Below are positions 11,056-20,639 of a stretch of DNA of 64,000 bases, piece after piece; within the stretch, counting starts at the first letter, position 1, and every line of letters begins with the position of its first letter. The stretch is from contig JAAOOA010000455.1 in assembly GCA_012861695.1 (NCBI GenBank), positions 154,501 to 218,500 of the forward strand, given 5' to 3'. Below the pieces are notes generated by a model, which saw only the letters and a program-made list of their open reading frames with translations, did not search any database and was not told the origin of the DNA. Source of the stretch: Trematomus loennbergii. Its lineage: Eukaryota > Chordata > Actinopteri > Perciformes > Nototheniidae. The position numbers and the translations under genes are program-made.

Positions 11056-11640
11056 GTTTAAGGCCTATTGTAGTTTATGGGTGTCACTGTTTAAAGAGGG
11101 GGGACAGTTGTCTTCACTCACAGGCTGTGCCCCCGACTCAATGGAAAAGTACTGGAGCCCCAAAATGTGTTCAGGCCATACCATAGGAGAATATGTCTGG
11201 ATGTCCAGTCCTGCACACCAGAGGTCATGACCTTTCCCCACAGGGTATAAAGGAGGTGTCTTTTGTTTTGTTCCTATGTGCAGCATAAAAGCACTGGCTG
11301 AGAGGGAGAAAGCTCCAGAGCGTGTAAGAAATGTAAAACTGAATTGAGCTTTTATATTAGAAAAGTACCACAGCATGATATGTTTTGTATGATTGTCATA
11401 TTGTAACGAGAGAAGGTAAAATCCTGTTTAAGTGTGGACCATTTTCTTCAAATAAAATCATCCCACCTTTTTGGATTGGGAGAACTTAAAATAAATCTGC
11501 GCTCTCCTCTCCTGCTTAAGTAAGTAAGACCAACTGCCACACTCACACTTAGGTAAGGCCACACCTCATTACTGATTCCAAAATCCTTCGGGATCGCTTA
11601 AACAGATTTGCAGAACCTGTGACCTGTAGCTCTGACATTG
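11056..11640. repeat. LTR-like repeat (copy A)
   Basis: Starts gtttaaggcctattg and contains ggtataaagg (about 11244) and cataaaagc motifs. Homologous to 53115-54140, which is longer, and to 63205-64000 in inverted orientation. Three copies, length and TATA-like motifs suggest a retrotransposon LTR. Because TATA motifs are on the + strand while nearby Gag/Pol fragments are on the minus strand, it is not assigned to BEL/Pao. Two internal blocks present in copy B are missing here. Confidence 0.55.
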
Positions 11641-11985
11641 GCTTATTGGTAATGAGACGCTTGCTATTACAGTATGAATTCCTGTCACATGTTAATTGGA
11701 ATAATGAGTCTGTCAGTGCCTCCATGTGCATCCTTGCTCTGTAATAAAAACAGGACATTCTGCTTTAAACACTTTCTACTTTCCTCCCACTGCCGCTGCC
11801 AACAGAGGGCGATACAGACGTGATCTTCTCCTTGTTCCCTCGCTCTCTCGCCCCTTAGAAAGTCATTTAATTGGAACCTCCCCAGCTCTTGTAGCTTCTC
11901 TGTTTTTAAGGTCCTTGTGTTTATTGATTGCTGTGAAATGAAATGATGCCTCTCAGTGGAGTGGGATCGAGACACAGCGTTAATG

Positions 11986-11987
<2 letters not shown>

Positions 11988-12026
<39 letters not shown>

Positions 12027-12076
12027 ACACCACACAACCACACACCACACACACCACACACACACACACACACACA
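11988..12076. repeat. (CA)n microsatellite, interrupted
   Basis: CA tract with accac interruptions, immediately left of an LTR insertion at 12078. The corresponding tract in the duplicate (54497-54569) is uninterrupted by the LTR. Confidence 0.95.
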
Positions 12077-12077
12077 C

Positions 12078-12925
12078 TGAAGTAAAAAGATATGATTCTA
12101 AACTGTATTAGAGTAAACATGTATTGTTTGAACTGTTTTAAGTAATCCCATATAGAAATGATATTCTCACTTACAACTCACTGACCCAGAGATCCTGTTA
12201 CACACACATACACCTTCCTTTTAGCCAGCACACACACATGTTCTTTTCAAGGATCTTTCTGGGTAGCATTATGTTCTTTCTGGGCTCATTATATCTGTAT
12301 ACAATGTTTAATTGTCTGAGAGTAACAGTTTATGTGAAAGATGCCATGGGAAAATAAGGGAGTGAATACCGGTGCAGAGATAAGATTGACTTTGACCTTG
12401 TAGAACCTCCGAATCTCACGTTCTGGTCAGAACTCTGATTCGCTGTATTGAACCCGGCCAGAGGTGGATCCAACCAGTAAGGACACCTGGGGGAGTGAGC
12501 AGCTCACACAGCTCCTCCCCACGGACTCTCTGATTCGCTTCGGAGTAAAATGGGAAGGAGAGTCGACACATCTCCGCCCCAAAATATGGATATAAATACT
12601 GTTGTTTTTGTATGTAAAAATACTTCTGGTTTGTTGAAGGCTGGTCTAGAGACGGTAAACCGCATCCCAAACCTGAAGTCTGTACTTCTCGTTTCCTGAA
12701 GGCTGGTCTGTCTACCTGTAGACAGCATCACAAGCCTGAAGTCCGGAGTACTCTGTACAATTGTATATGTGTTTGGTTTCCTACCAGAGTAAACTCAGAT
12801 AATTGTTATAACTTTTGATTCCGGTGTTTTCAATTCCTTTCTTTATTTAATAGAGATCAGCCTCATCCAACGAACGGCGCGTAGCAGAGGGGGGGGGCTC
12901 TCAGCCACTCAATAGTTCTGAAACA
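12078..12925 (-). mobile_element. Solo LTR in a CA microsatellite
   Basis: Begins tgaagtaaaaagatatgatt and is the reverse complement of the solo LTR at 24805-25612, and more distantly of the LTRs at 36293 and 40623. The shared end reads ctcatccaacgaacggcgcg. It is flanked on both sides by CA repeat (left acac 12074-12077). The last ~35 bp deviate from the other copies. The duplicate has only the CA tract here, so the insertion is younger than the duplication. Confidence 0.82.
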
Positions 12926-12934
12926 CACACACAC

Positions 12935-12988
<54 letters not shown>
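12926..12988. repeat. (CA)n microsatellite
   Basis: Right half of the CA tract split by the LTR. Confidence 0.93.
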
Positions 12989-12989
<1 letters not shown>

Positions 12990-13137
12990 AGAGGTAATGT
13001 GATTTATCAGGATGGAAACAGAGGGCTAACTGCAGCCTCTTCACATTTACAGATGGTCAGAGTTCTCCAATTGATGTAGGTGTTCCTCGAAGTGGTTATT
13101 ATGAAAATACACAGGAATCTATCAGAGTATAAACCTG

Positions 13138-14223
13138 AGGCCTGTACTACGAAGCTGGTTCAACATAACCTGGATATGTTTGAGTTAGCCGGTTGGCCCA
13201 ATCCAAAACATACGCGCTCTCGCTAAACTGTACTACGACGCTGGTTATCAAGTGGATCGCTCAAGCCAGCCTGTCCTATCTAGTTAGGTGCGCGTTCACA
13301 TGAAAGGGTGGTATTTGGAGCATTCGACCAATCACAAACATGGACAAGCGTACTGACGGCGCAGCGTCATACTTCCTGAATGAAAAGTGAACTTTAATAT
13401 TAGTCAAATATGAAGAAGTTAAACTTTAAACATCATGACTTAAACATTTTATCCAGGATCAAAGCCACATAGCTGCACCTGCAAGGTGAATACAGCAGGT
13501 AACAGAGAAAGTGTTTGAATGCGTACATTAACAGGTTTATGATATCACTGCCCCGTCTAAGACACGAGTGGATCTGACTTTAATTACATTTGACTCGAGT
13601 GTTTCGTCAACTTAATGTGTTGCTTAAAATAATACTTCTGCATCCAGTATGTGACACTGTGATGTTGCACGGCCAGATACGGCTCAGCTGACTCAGATAA
13701 GGAAATATATGATACATTATGTTGTGATATGATATGAATGATAATGGACACATCGACGTCTGCACCCACAGTGCCGCGGACTGTACTTAATGTTACTCTG
13801 ATCCGGTTACTTATGTTGTGGCAGATATTTAAGTAAGCTTTCTTAACGCTAATGTTATAATAGTCAGATTGCTCTGAGATGGGAGGGGATATTCTATTCA
13901 TTTTCACGTTCACACAGTCAGTTGATTTTTGCCGGCCGTCTTTCCTGCAACGGCAGTTTTTTCTGTATTTCCTCTATCCTGTAATATGAATTGATCGCTT
14001 TAAACTCCGCACACGGAGCTCTGATTGGTCAGCAGGCAGTGCTTTCACTGAGTTGATCTCTTAGCCTGCAACCTAACCTGCTCCCGAGGAGGTTAGCCGC
14101 TCAGCATAAGTTACCACGGAGATCGAGCCCGCTAAAAGAGAACCAGCGTCGTAGGACCGGAAAGCCCGAGATTTCCCTGAAGTCAGCCGGCTAAGCGAAA
14201 ATCCGGCTTCGTAGTACAGGCCT
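13138..14223. mobile_element. MITE with CTG target duplication (Harbinger-like)
   Basis: Inverted ends aggcctgtactacgaagc / cttcgtagtacaggcct flanked by CTG on both sides (13135-13137, 14224-14226). The duplicate near 54680 shows the intact site aaac-ctg-gtttg. The 1.09-kb interior is AT-rich with no transposase. A 3-bp CWG target fits some PIF/Harbinger relatives, and that class call is inference. Confidence 0.85.
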
Positions 14224-14396
14224 CTGGTTTGAAGCCATGCTAATAGTCTGTCTACTACTAAGAACCACATTTAAATAACTCAACACCTATTGGAGGATTG
14301 CATTGCATTTGATTCATTAGTCATCTCCTCTAGCCCCTTCATTAAGGACATGCTAGTGCTAATTAGCTGTGTTAGCATGCTGAACTCGTATGTTAA

Positions 14397-15692
14397 CAGG
14401 GCTGCCAACACTCACGCATTGAGCGTGAGAGTCACGCAATTAACCCATATCTCACGCACTCACGCCACACTTGCCTTTCCTCACGCTAAGTTTTCGTCCA
14501 AAATAAATGTATATAAATATAAAGTGAAGGAAGGAACAGCAAACCGAGCGGTCTACGAATGAGACGGTCTTCTGGCTTAGTTCAGTAAAGTTGGAACAAT
14601 ATGGGAGATTCGGATTTCACGGATCAATAACTCATGAGCAAAACGTTATTCAGACACAAATGACGTCTCCTAAGAACCGTCGTAAGGACAACGAACTACA
14701 TCACATTTTGATAAAAAAAGCCAATACGCGCCGTCCTCCGAGCTGGACACGTTACATTGGTCTCTATCCGCAGCCGGAGAAGAAACGAGTGCTCAGGGAC
14801 CGTCTGCAAAGTGCAACTCCGAAAAAAGAGAATTAAATAATATTCACTATTATACAGTATATTACTACCAAAATCACCACACATCAATAGTCTCCTGGTG
14901 GTCATACTACAGCAAGGAGTTTGGAAGAATGCTGCTTTTGAATAATTTGGGGGAATATTTATAATGTAAATCTTCATAAATGTGGCATTATCTTGAATAA
15001 CTTTACTATTACAGTATATTTCTACCAAACTCACTATTTGCATTGTTGTTGCTGCGCGTTGTTGTTGCGGATATTAGAAGCTGTTTCTAAAACAGGAGAG
15101 GAGAGCTCTCTCCTGTCAGACTGAGAGAGATAACTACAGCTCAGTGAGGTAAGGGACTCTCTGAGTGTTTAGATAGTTAACTTTAGTCCAGTTATCTCAG
15201 TGGGTCTCAAACGGTTTGGTCACCATTTATGAGAATAAATGAAAAACAGTTATGAAATACTATATGACAGTAAAACAAGAATACATTTTAAAAGGTGAGT
15301 GATTTGTAAAATATCCATAAAGAAAAAGAAAATCTGTTTACAGTTCTGTTTCATATGGATGTTGAAGATGTATCCATAAATTCATTTTGCTCTCAAAGTG
15401 CACCAGATTGATGCATTTAACTTCAATATTGAAAAAAAAATCTTCCAGGGGAAGCATGCCCCCGGACCCCCCTAGAGGAGGTGAGGACCCCACTTATAAA
15501 ATAGCACTTGATTGTAAGAGTAGCGGGTATACTGTGTATGTGCGTACTCCACTGTAGCGCCCGGTACATTAATGGGAAACCCTAGTTTGTACATGTTCAA
15601 TACATTTGTAACACTGTACACATGAACGTTTCTTTTTTCGGTTCACCAAAAATAAAATCTCACTCCAAGCTGAACTCAATGTTGGCAGCCTG
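14397..15692. mobile_element. hAT-like element, gctgccaac ends (copy A)
   Basis: Same element as 54856-56154, where the ends (cagggctgccaac / gttggcagccctg) and the duplication gttaaac are intact. Here both ends are slightly eroded. The interior contains the ggtctcaaacggtttggtca region that also occurs, inverted, at 25690-26200, 30890-31200 and 32350-32690. No transposase ORF. Confidence 0.8.
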
Positions 15693-15723
15693 ATGTTAAA
15701 CACATTTTCAAATTCAACATTCA

Positions 15724-15910
15724 AGTTTCAAAGCTTTATTGTCATTTGCACAGCAGCTACAGAGTAGATATGTCAATGAAGATCTTCTCCAACAGAGCAA
15801 CATGAATATATATAGGACATGGAACAAATAAAACAGATAAAATAGTGCAAGAGAACGTTTTGAGATGAGCAAAAATGTAAATACAATAAAATAGAATAGA
15901 AATAGTGCAA
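15724..15910 (-). mobile_element. Non-LTR retrotransposon 3' end (copy A)
   Basis: Reads, on the minus strand, toward ttgcacaaatgacaataaag, ending ctttgaaacttgaat. This is the terminal AATAAAG plus short direct-repeat layout of fish CR1/Rex/L2-type elements. Also at 56180-56380 in the duplicate. Only the 3' untranslated tail is present. Confidence 0.5.
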
Positions 15911-16242
15911 GAATTAGCTATGTTAGCATGCTGAACTCGTATGCTAAACACATTATAGGAGCTAAAACAGGAGCATGATAGCATTGTGAGCATGTTAGCA
16001 TAAAGCTAATAGCCTCAGTCCAGCCTCTCAGAGAATGAACACATGAACACACAGTGACCTTATTGAGTAACAGCCATAAAAGCCATTAATTACCTTTTAC
16101 AACATGCTAACAGCTGCTAAGCTACTTGCACACGTTACAGACGAGCTGTACCTCGACTGAAGCTGCTTCTTCTATCTTCAAAAACAACATGCTTCACTCA
16201 GAGGAGGAGATCATGTGCTGTAGTTAAAGGACAGACAGTAAG

Positions 16243-16411
16243 ATGATGCTTCTGTGGCTGTTTTCTGCCTTTTCTCTGGTGTTTCTGACCCCAGTGTGTG
16301 ACGCAGTGTGTTCAGCTCAGGAGTTCAGCTGCTCTCAGGATCTGTGTGTGTCCGAGGGAAGTGTGTGTGACTTCACTGACGACTGTGGAGATTACAGCGA
16401 TGAGGAAAACT
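16243..16411 (+). CDS. LDLa-MAM protein, exon 1: signal peptide and LDLa module
   Basis: The ATG at 16243 starts a 169-bp coding exon ending at aact/gtgagt. Residues 1-21 form a signal peptide (hydrophobic core LLWLFSAFSLVFL, small residues before the first module Cys). Residues 23-57 are an LDL-receptor class A module with all six cysteines (23, 30, 35, 42, 48, 57) and the calcium-site signature CGDYSDEENC. The sixth Cys codon is split across the intron (phase 1) and completed by exon 2. LDLa modules bind ligands in a calcium-dependent way in secreted or ectodomain proteins. With exons 2 and 3 it makes a 134-residue ORF. LDLa followed by MAM occurs in MALRD1/MAMDC4-like proteins, but here only one pair is present. 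It lies between two NLR-C genes. Confidence 0.8.
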
Positions 16412-17075
16412 GTGAGTAAATATTGATTTTGTCAGATTTTAACTGACTTTGAGACTGGATTACCTTTCAACAGGTGTTTTAAAGTACCTCGTACACCTAT
16501 AACTTCACATATCCATTATATTCAGAGTGAACAATGTGATACACAAGTCAAGATTTAGTTATAAATTGCATTATCAACGTGTATATAGCAAAAACCAGTG
16601 TCGTTCTACTATATTTCAGAGGCAAAAAGCACCTTTTGTTCATATAAAAACACATGATTTGCTGATATGGTGTAACAGAGTACTGAAATACTATTAAAAA
16701 CAGTATTTCAAGTATCTAAATGTAGTCAAACCACAATGCTAAAAGGCTCTTACATGTAAAAAAAACATGATAATAGTATTAGTACTTTTACTTTTGATAC
16801 CTAAAGTACATGTTATACTTATGTACTGTGTGTATACTGAAATGCATTCATTACAACATGCGTCTGTGAGGATATTCAAAGCGTTATATATCTTAAATAT
16901 GAATGAATATACATTTCATTCTTTGCAGTGGTGGAAATGAACTAAATACATTTATTGAAGTAGATTTGTTGAGGTAAACCTATCTGTATTATTACTTTAA
17001 CTTCAGTTTAAGATCCTGGTTCTTCTTCTGTGGTGCATCATTGATAATCCTGCCTTGCATACCAACTCACATACG
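16412..17075 (+). other. Intron 1 of the LDLa-MAM gene, first part
   Basis: AT-rich, no coding signal. Nearly identical to 56871-57530. It continues after the MITE at 17076 as 17468-17915, also without recognisable content. Confidence 0.7.
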
Positions 17076-17467
17076 GGGTGTTTCTCAATCGCGAGTAAAG
17101 CTGCTTCGAGCCACTATTTCAAGCATACTACGTCATCGAGTGCCGCCGAAGTACTGTTCCAATCTCCAGTATACTTGGAAATCTACCGAGCCCGGCGTAC
17201 TCCGTTTGGAGAAATATCGAGTGTGCACATGAGTAGACTTTGCGGCCTTAAAATCCCCACAATGCTTTGCGCACGGACCAATTTCCCCAAATCTGTGGCG
17301 GAAGATGTAAGGCGGGGCCTCTCATATGACGCACACCTGCACACTTGCTAGCATGTTCCACACTTCGTTTTTCCGAATGCCAGGAAGTATTCTTGACTCG
17401 CTTCTGAAGCAAGATGCTCGGCAGACATGTGCTACCAAGCAAGCGTACTCGCGATTGAGAAACACCC
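17076..17467. mobile_element. MITE in LDLa-MAM intron 1, copy A only
   Basis: Inverted ends gggtgtttctcaatcgcgag / ctcgcgattgagaaacaccc over at least 22 bp. The duplicate reads straight through (actcacattcagtttc near 57525), so the insertion postdates the duplication. Target duplication cannot be defined cleanly and the superfamily is unassigned. ORFs across it are fortuitous. Confidence 0.8.
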
Positions 17468-17915
17468 TCAGTTTCATCCCTAATTCTTTCAGTCTTCTGT
17501 TTCATGTTTGGCAGTGAAGTCCAGGATTAACGCTTATAATGCTCTGATGAGATGATGTTACTTTATTGTGCAGAAACCACATCTTAAAGCGGCCGTATTA
17601 TGTTTGTTGGGGTGTTCTCTCTCCTGTAGTGTGTTTTAGTGCATGTAAATGGTCTGTAAAGGCTAAAATCCCTGCCTGATATGATGCTTTATTTACAGAA
17701 TCTGTAATCTGGAGCATGTCATTAGGTTAGTTATTGTATAGGCAGGTGTTTTGCAGCGGACTGGAATGTCCATTTGATCAGATATTGCATGGAAATGTAA
17801 CACTTTGACTCATTCAGAGGTAGAGAGATAGCATAAAGAGGCCGTAGACGAGAAACCCTGCAGTTTGAAAAGCTAAACTCAAAGAGGCTGAAGCATGTCT
17901 TCTTTCTGGTTGTAG

Positions 17916-18038
17916 GCTCTGGATATAAGAGGTGTGGTTTTGAAGATGGATTCTGTGACTTGATGCAGAGCTCAGAGTCCAGATGGATCAGAACTACCGA
18001 GGCTCCTGGACTCAAACACGACCACTCAAACACATCAG
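17916..18038 (+). CDS. LDLa-MAM protein, exon 2: start of MAM domain
   Basis: A 123-bp exon with acceptor ctggttgtag and donor atcag/gtggga, phase 1 at both ends, so it can join exon 1 and exon 3 in frame. It completes the LDLa Cys, then encodes CGFEDGFCDLMQ and RWIRTTEAPG, the N-terminal pattern of MAM domains (C-x-FE-x-G-x-C, then a W-x-R-T block and a DHT-like segment, here DHSNTSG). MAM domains mediate adhesion or dimerisation in extracellular proteins. Coding is intact in both copies (57984-58106). Confidence 0.82.
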
Positions 18039-18689
18039 GTGGGACATTAGGGACACTATACATCTATTTTAAACTCAACACATGTACCTTATACTTCTGC
18101 AGATCTTTTTTTAATTGTATGTTTTATTATTTATTCTACTGTTTCAACAATTAGACAGTTTATACATCCAAGAAACAAACATGATGAGTAGAAGCAGGAG
18201 GCAGAAAGCAGAGTGTATCCAGAGGTATCCCTCCGTTAGTCATCCAGCAGGATAAAGAAAAGAAAAGATCATTCTGTAATTAAATACGCACACAGATAAA
18301 CAACATTCTATATATACATACACATACATATGTACACTATACGTACATACACCCATTTCCAGGGTGACAATCAAATGATAAAGTCAAACAAATAATAAAT
18401 AAATTCCTACAAGTCCACGTTCAGAAAACAAGACGGTTTTCATTTCTCATCCTATTTTGATGTAAACTGATAATTAAGATAATTATGATAATAGTCTTTG
18501 TACTTGTTATAGTATGTATTATTATTATCCTTACAGCAGCTAGGTGTACCCATTGTTTGGTTCCTTGGAGTAGTCTGCTAACACATTTTTTCTGACTCTT
18601 GATTTGAATGTTTGATGACAGTCATCACTTGAGAGAGTTTTGTTAAGACCACTCCATAGTTTTCAAATCCACGTCTCCCTCTCTTTCAG
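18039..18689 (+). other. Intron 2 of the LDLa-MAM gene
   Basis: AT-rich with short tacata repeats near 18305-18345. No coding signal. Matches 58107-58755. Confidence 0.65.
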
Positions 18690-18802
18690 CTCACTTCCTG
18701 TCCCTTTCACCTGGAACCAGAACCTCTGCAGACCTGATCAGTCCTTTCTTCCTGCCCACTGAAACCTGCCAGCTGAGAGACCCTCAAATAACATCTGTTT
18801 GA
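18690..18802 (+). CDS. LDLa-MAM protein, exon 3: MAM continuation and stop
   Basis: After acceptor ctctctttcag, the phase-1 frame from exon 2 continues as AHFLSLSPGTRTSADLISPF then FLPTETCQLR, fitting the second strand block of a MAM domain (H-F-L-x-L, LLSP-like, then T-C-x-L-R). At the point where a MAM exon would normally splice on, no GT donor is seen. The frame runs seven residues more to TGA at 18800-18802, followed by an ATTAAA polyadenylation-like hexamer at 18805-18810 and then the minisatellite. The three exons total 405 nt including stop. The MAM domain is therefore truncated to roughly half, either as a short secreted isoform or as a remnant. The same exon and stop are in copy B (58756-58868). 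Confidence 0.65.
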
Positions 18803-18827
18803 ACATTAAAGCACAGGAGAAATGTTA

Positions 18828-18864
18828 CTTTAGTGGGAATGCTGACACAGCATTCCCACTAAAG
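18828..18864. repeat. Perfect 17-bp inverted repeat at the minisatellite edge
   Basis: ctttagtgggaatgctg, a 3-nt aca loop, then its exact reverse complement. Copy B (near 58894-58910) has only the left arm before going straight into the minisatellite. The second arm therefore arose in copy A, or was lost in B, at the repeat boundary. Confidence 0.92.
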
Positions 18865-18865
18865 A

Positions 18866-20628
18866 ACGAGAGAGGAGACGAGGACACGAGAGAGGAGAGA
18901 CGAGGACACGAGAGAGAGACGAGGACACGAGAGAGAGAGACGAGGACACAAGAGAGGAGAGACGAGGACACGAGAGAGGAGAGACGAGGACACAAGAGAG
19001 GAGACGAGACACGAGGAGGAGACAAGGACATAGGGGGAGAGGGACACGAGAGAGGAGAGACGAGGACACGAGAGGAGAGACGAGGACACGAGAGAGAGAG
19101 ACGAGGACACGAGAGAGGAGAGACGAGGACATAAGAGGAGACTAGGACACGAGAGAGGAGAACGAGGACACGAGAGAGGAGACGAGGACTCGAGAGAGGA
19201 GACGAGGACACGAGAGAGGAGAGACGAGGACCCGAGAGAGGAGAGACGAGGACATAAGAGAGGAGAGGAGGACATAAGAGAGGAGACGAGGACACGAGAG
19301 AGGAGAGACGAGGACACGAGAGAGGAGAGACGAGGACACAAGAGAGGAGACAAGGACACGAGAGGAGAGACGAGGACACGAGAGAGGAGAGATGAGGACA
19401 CGAGAGAGGAGACGAGGACACGAGAGAGGAGAGACGAGGACACGAGAGAGGAGAGACGAGGACATAAGAGAGGAGACGAGGACACGAGAGAGGAGAGAAG
19501 AGGACACGAGAGAGGAGAGACGAGGACATAAGATAGGAGACGAGGACACGAGAGAGGAGAGACGAGGACATAAGAGAGGAGACGAGGACAAGAGAGGAGA
19601 CGAGAGAGCAGAGAGAGGACACAGAGAGAGACGAGAACGAGAGAGGACAGACGAGGACATAAGAGAGGAGACGAGGACACGAGAGAGGAGAGATGAGGAC
19701 ATAAGAGAGGAGATGAGAACACGAGAGAGGAGAGACGAGGACATAAGAGAGGAGACGAGGACACGAGAGAGGAGAGACGAGGACATAAGAGAGGAGACGA
19801 GGACACGAGAGGGAGAGACGAGGACACGAGAGAGGAGAGACGAGGACACAGAGAGGAGAGACGAGGACACGAGAGAGGAGAGAAGAGAACACGAGAGAGG
19901 AGAGACGAGGACACGAGAGAGGAGAGACGAGGACACAAGAGAGGAGACGAGGACACGAGAGAGGAGACGAGGACACGAGAGAGGAGACGAGGACACGAGA
20001 GAGGAAACGAGGACACGAGAGAGGAGAGACGAGGACATAAGAGAGGAGACGAGGACACGAGAGAGGAGAGACGAGGACACGAGAGAGGAGACGAGGACAC
20101 GAGAGAGGAAACGAGGACACGAGAGAGGAGAGACGAGGACATAAAGAGGAGACGAGGACACGAGAGAGGAGAGACGAGGACACGAGAGAGGAGACGAGGA
20201 TACGAGAGAGGAGACGAGGACACGAGAGAGGAGAGACAAGGACACGAGAGAGGAGACGAGGACACTAGAGAGGAGAGACGAGGACATAGCGAGGAGAGAC
20301 GAGGACATAAGAGAGAGACGAGGACACGAGAGAGGAGAGACGAGGACATAAGAGGAGACGAGGACACGAGAGAGGAGAGACGAGGACATAAGAGAGGAGA
20401 CGAGGACACGAGAGAGGAGACGAGGACATAAGAGAGGAGACGAGGACATAAGAGAGGAAGACGAGGACATAGAGAGAAAGACGAGGACACGAGAGAGGAG
20501 AGATGAGGACACGAGAGAGGAGAGAGGACACGAAGAGGAGACGAGGACACGAGAGAGGAGACGAGGACTCAGAGAGGAGACGAGGACACGAGAGAGGAGA
20601 CGAGGACACGAGAGAGGAGACGAGGACT
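18866..20628. repeat. GA-rich minisatellite, copy A
   Basis: About 1.76 kb of 20- and 22-bp units of type cgaggacacgagagaggaga, with variants carrying ataag in place of acgag. The + strand is almost entirely purine with periodic C, so it is strongly strand-asymmetric and could form triplex DNA. The unit lacks stop codons in several frames, which produces ORFs up to 563 codons on the minus strand. These are repeat artefacts. Confidence 0.96.
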
Positions 20629-20639
20629 CTTAACTAACC

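Noticed and set aside
18859..20550. 563-codon minus-strand ORF and several overlapping ORFs
   Set aside because: Translation of a stop-free 20/22-bp minisatellite; leucine/serine/valine repetition in every frame, no start context or splice context. Same for 58890-60419.
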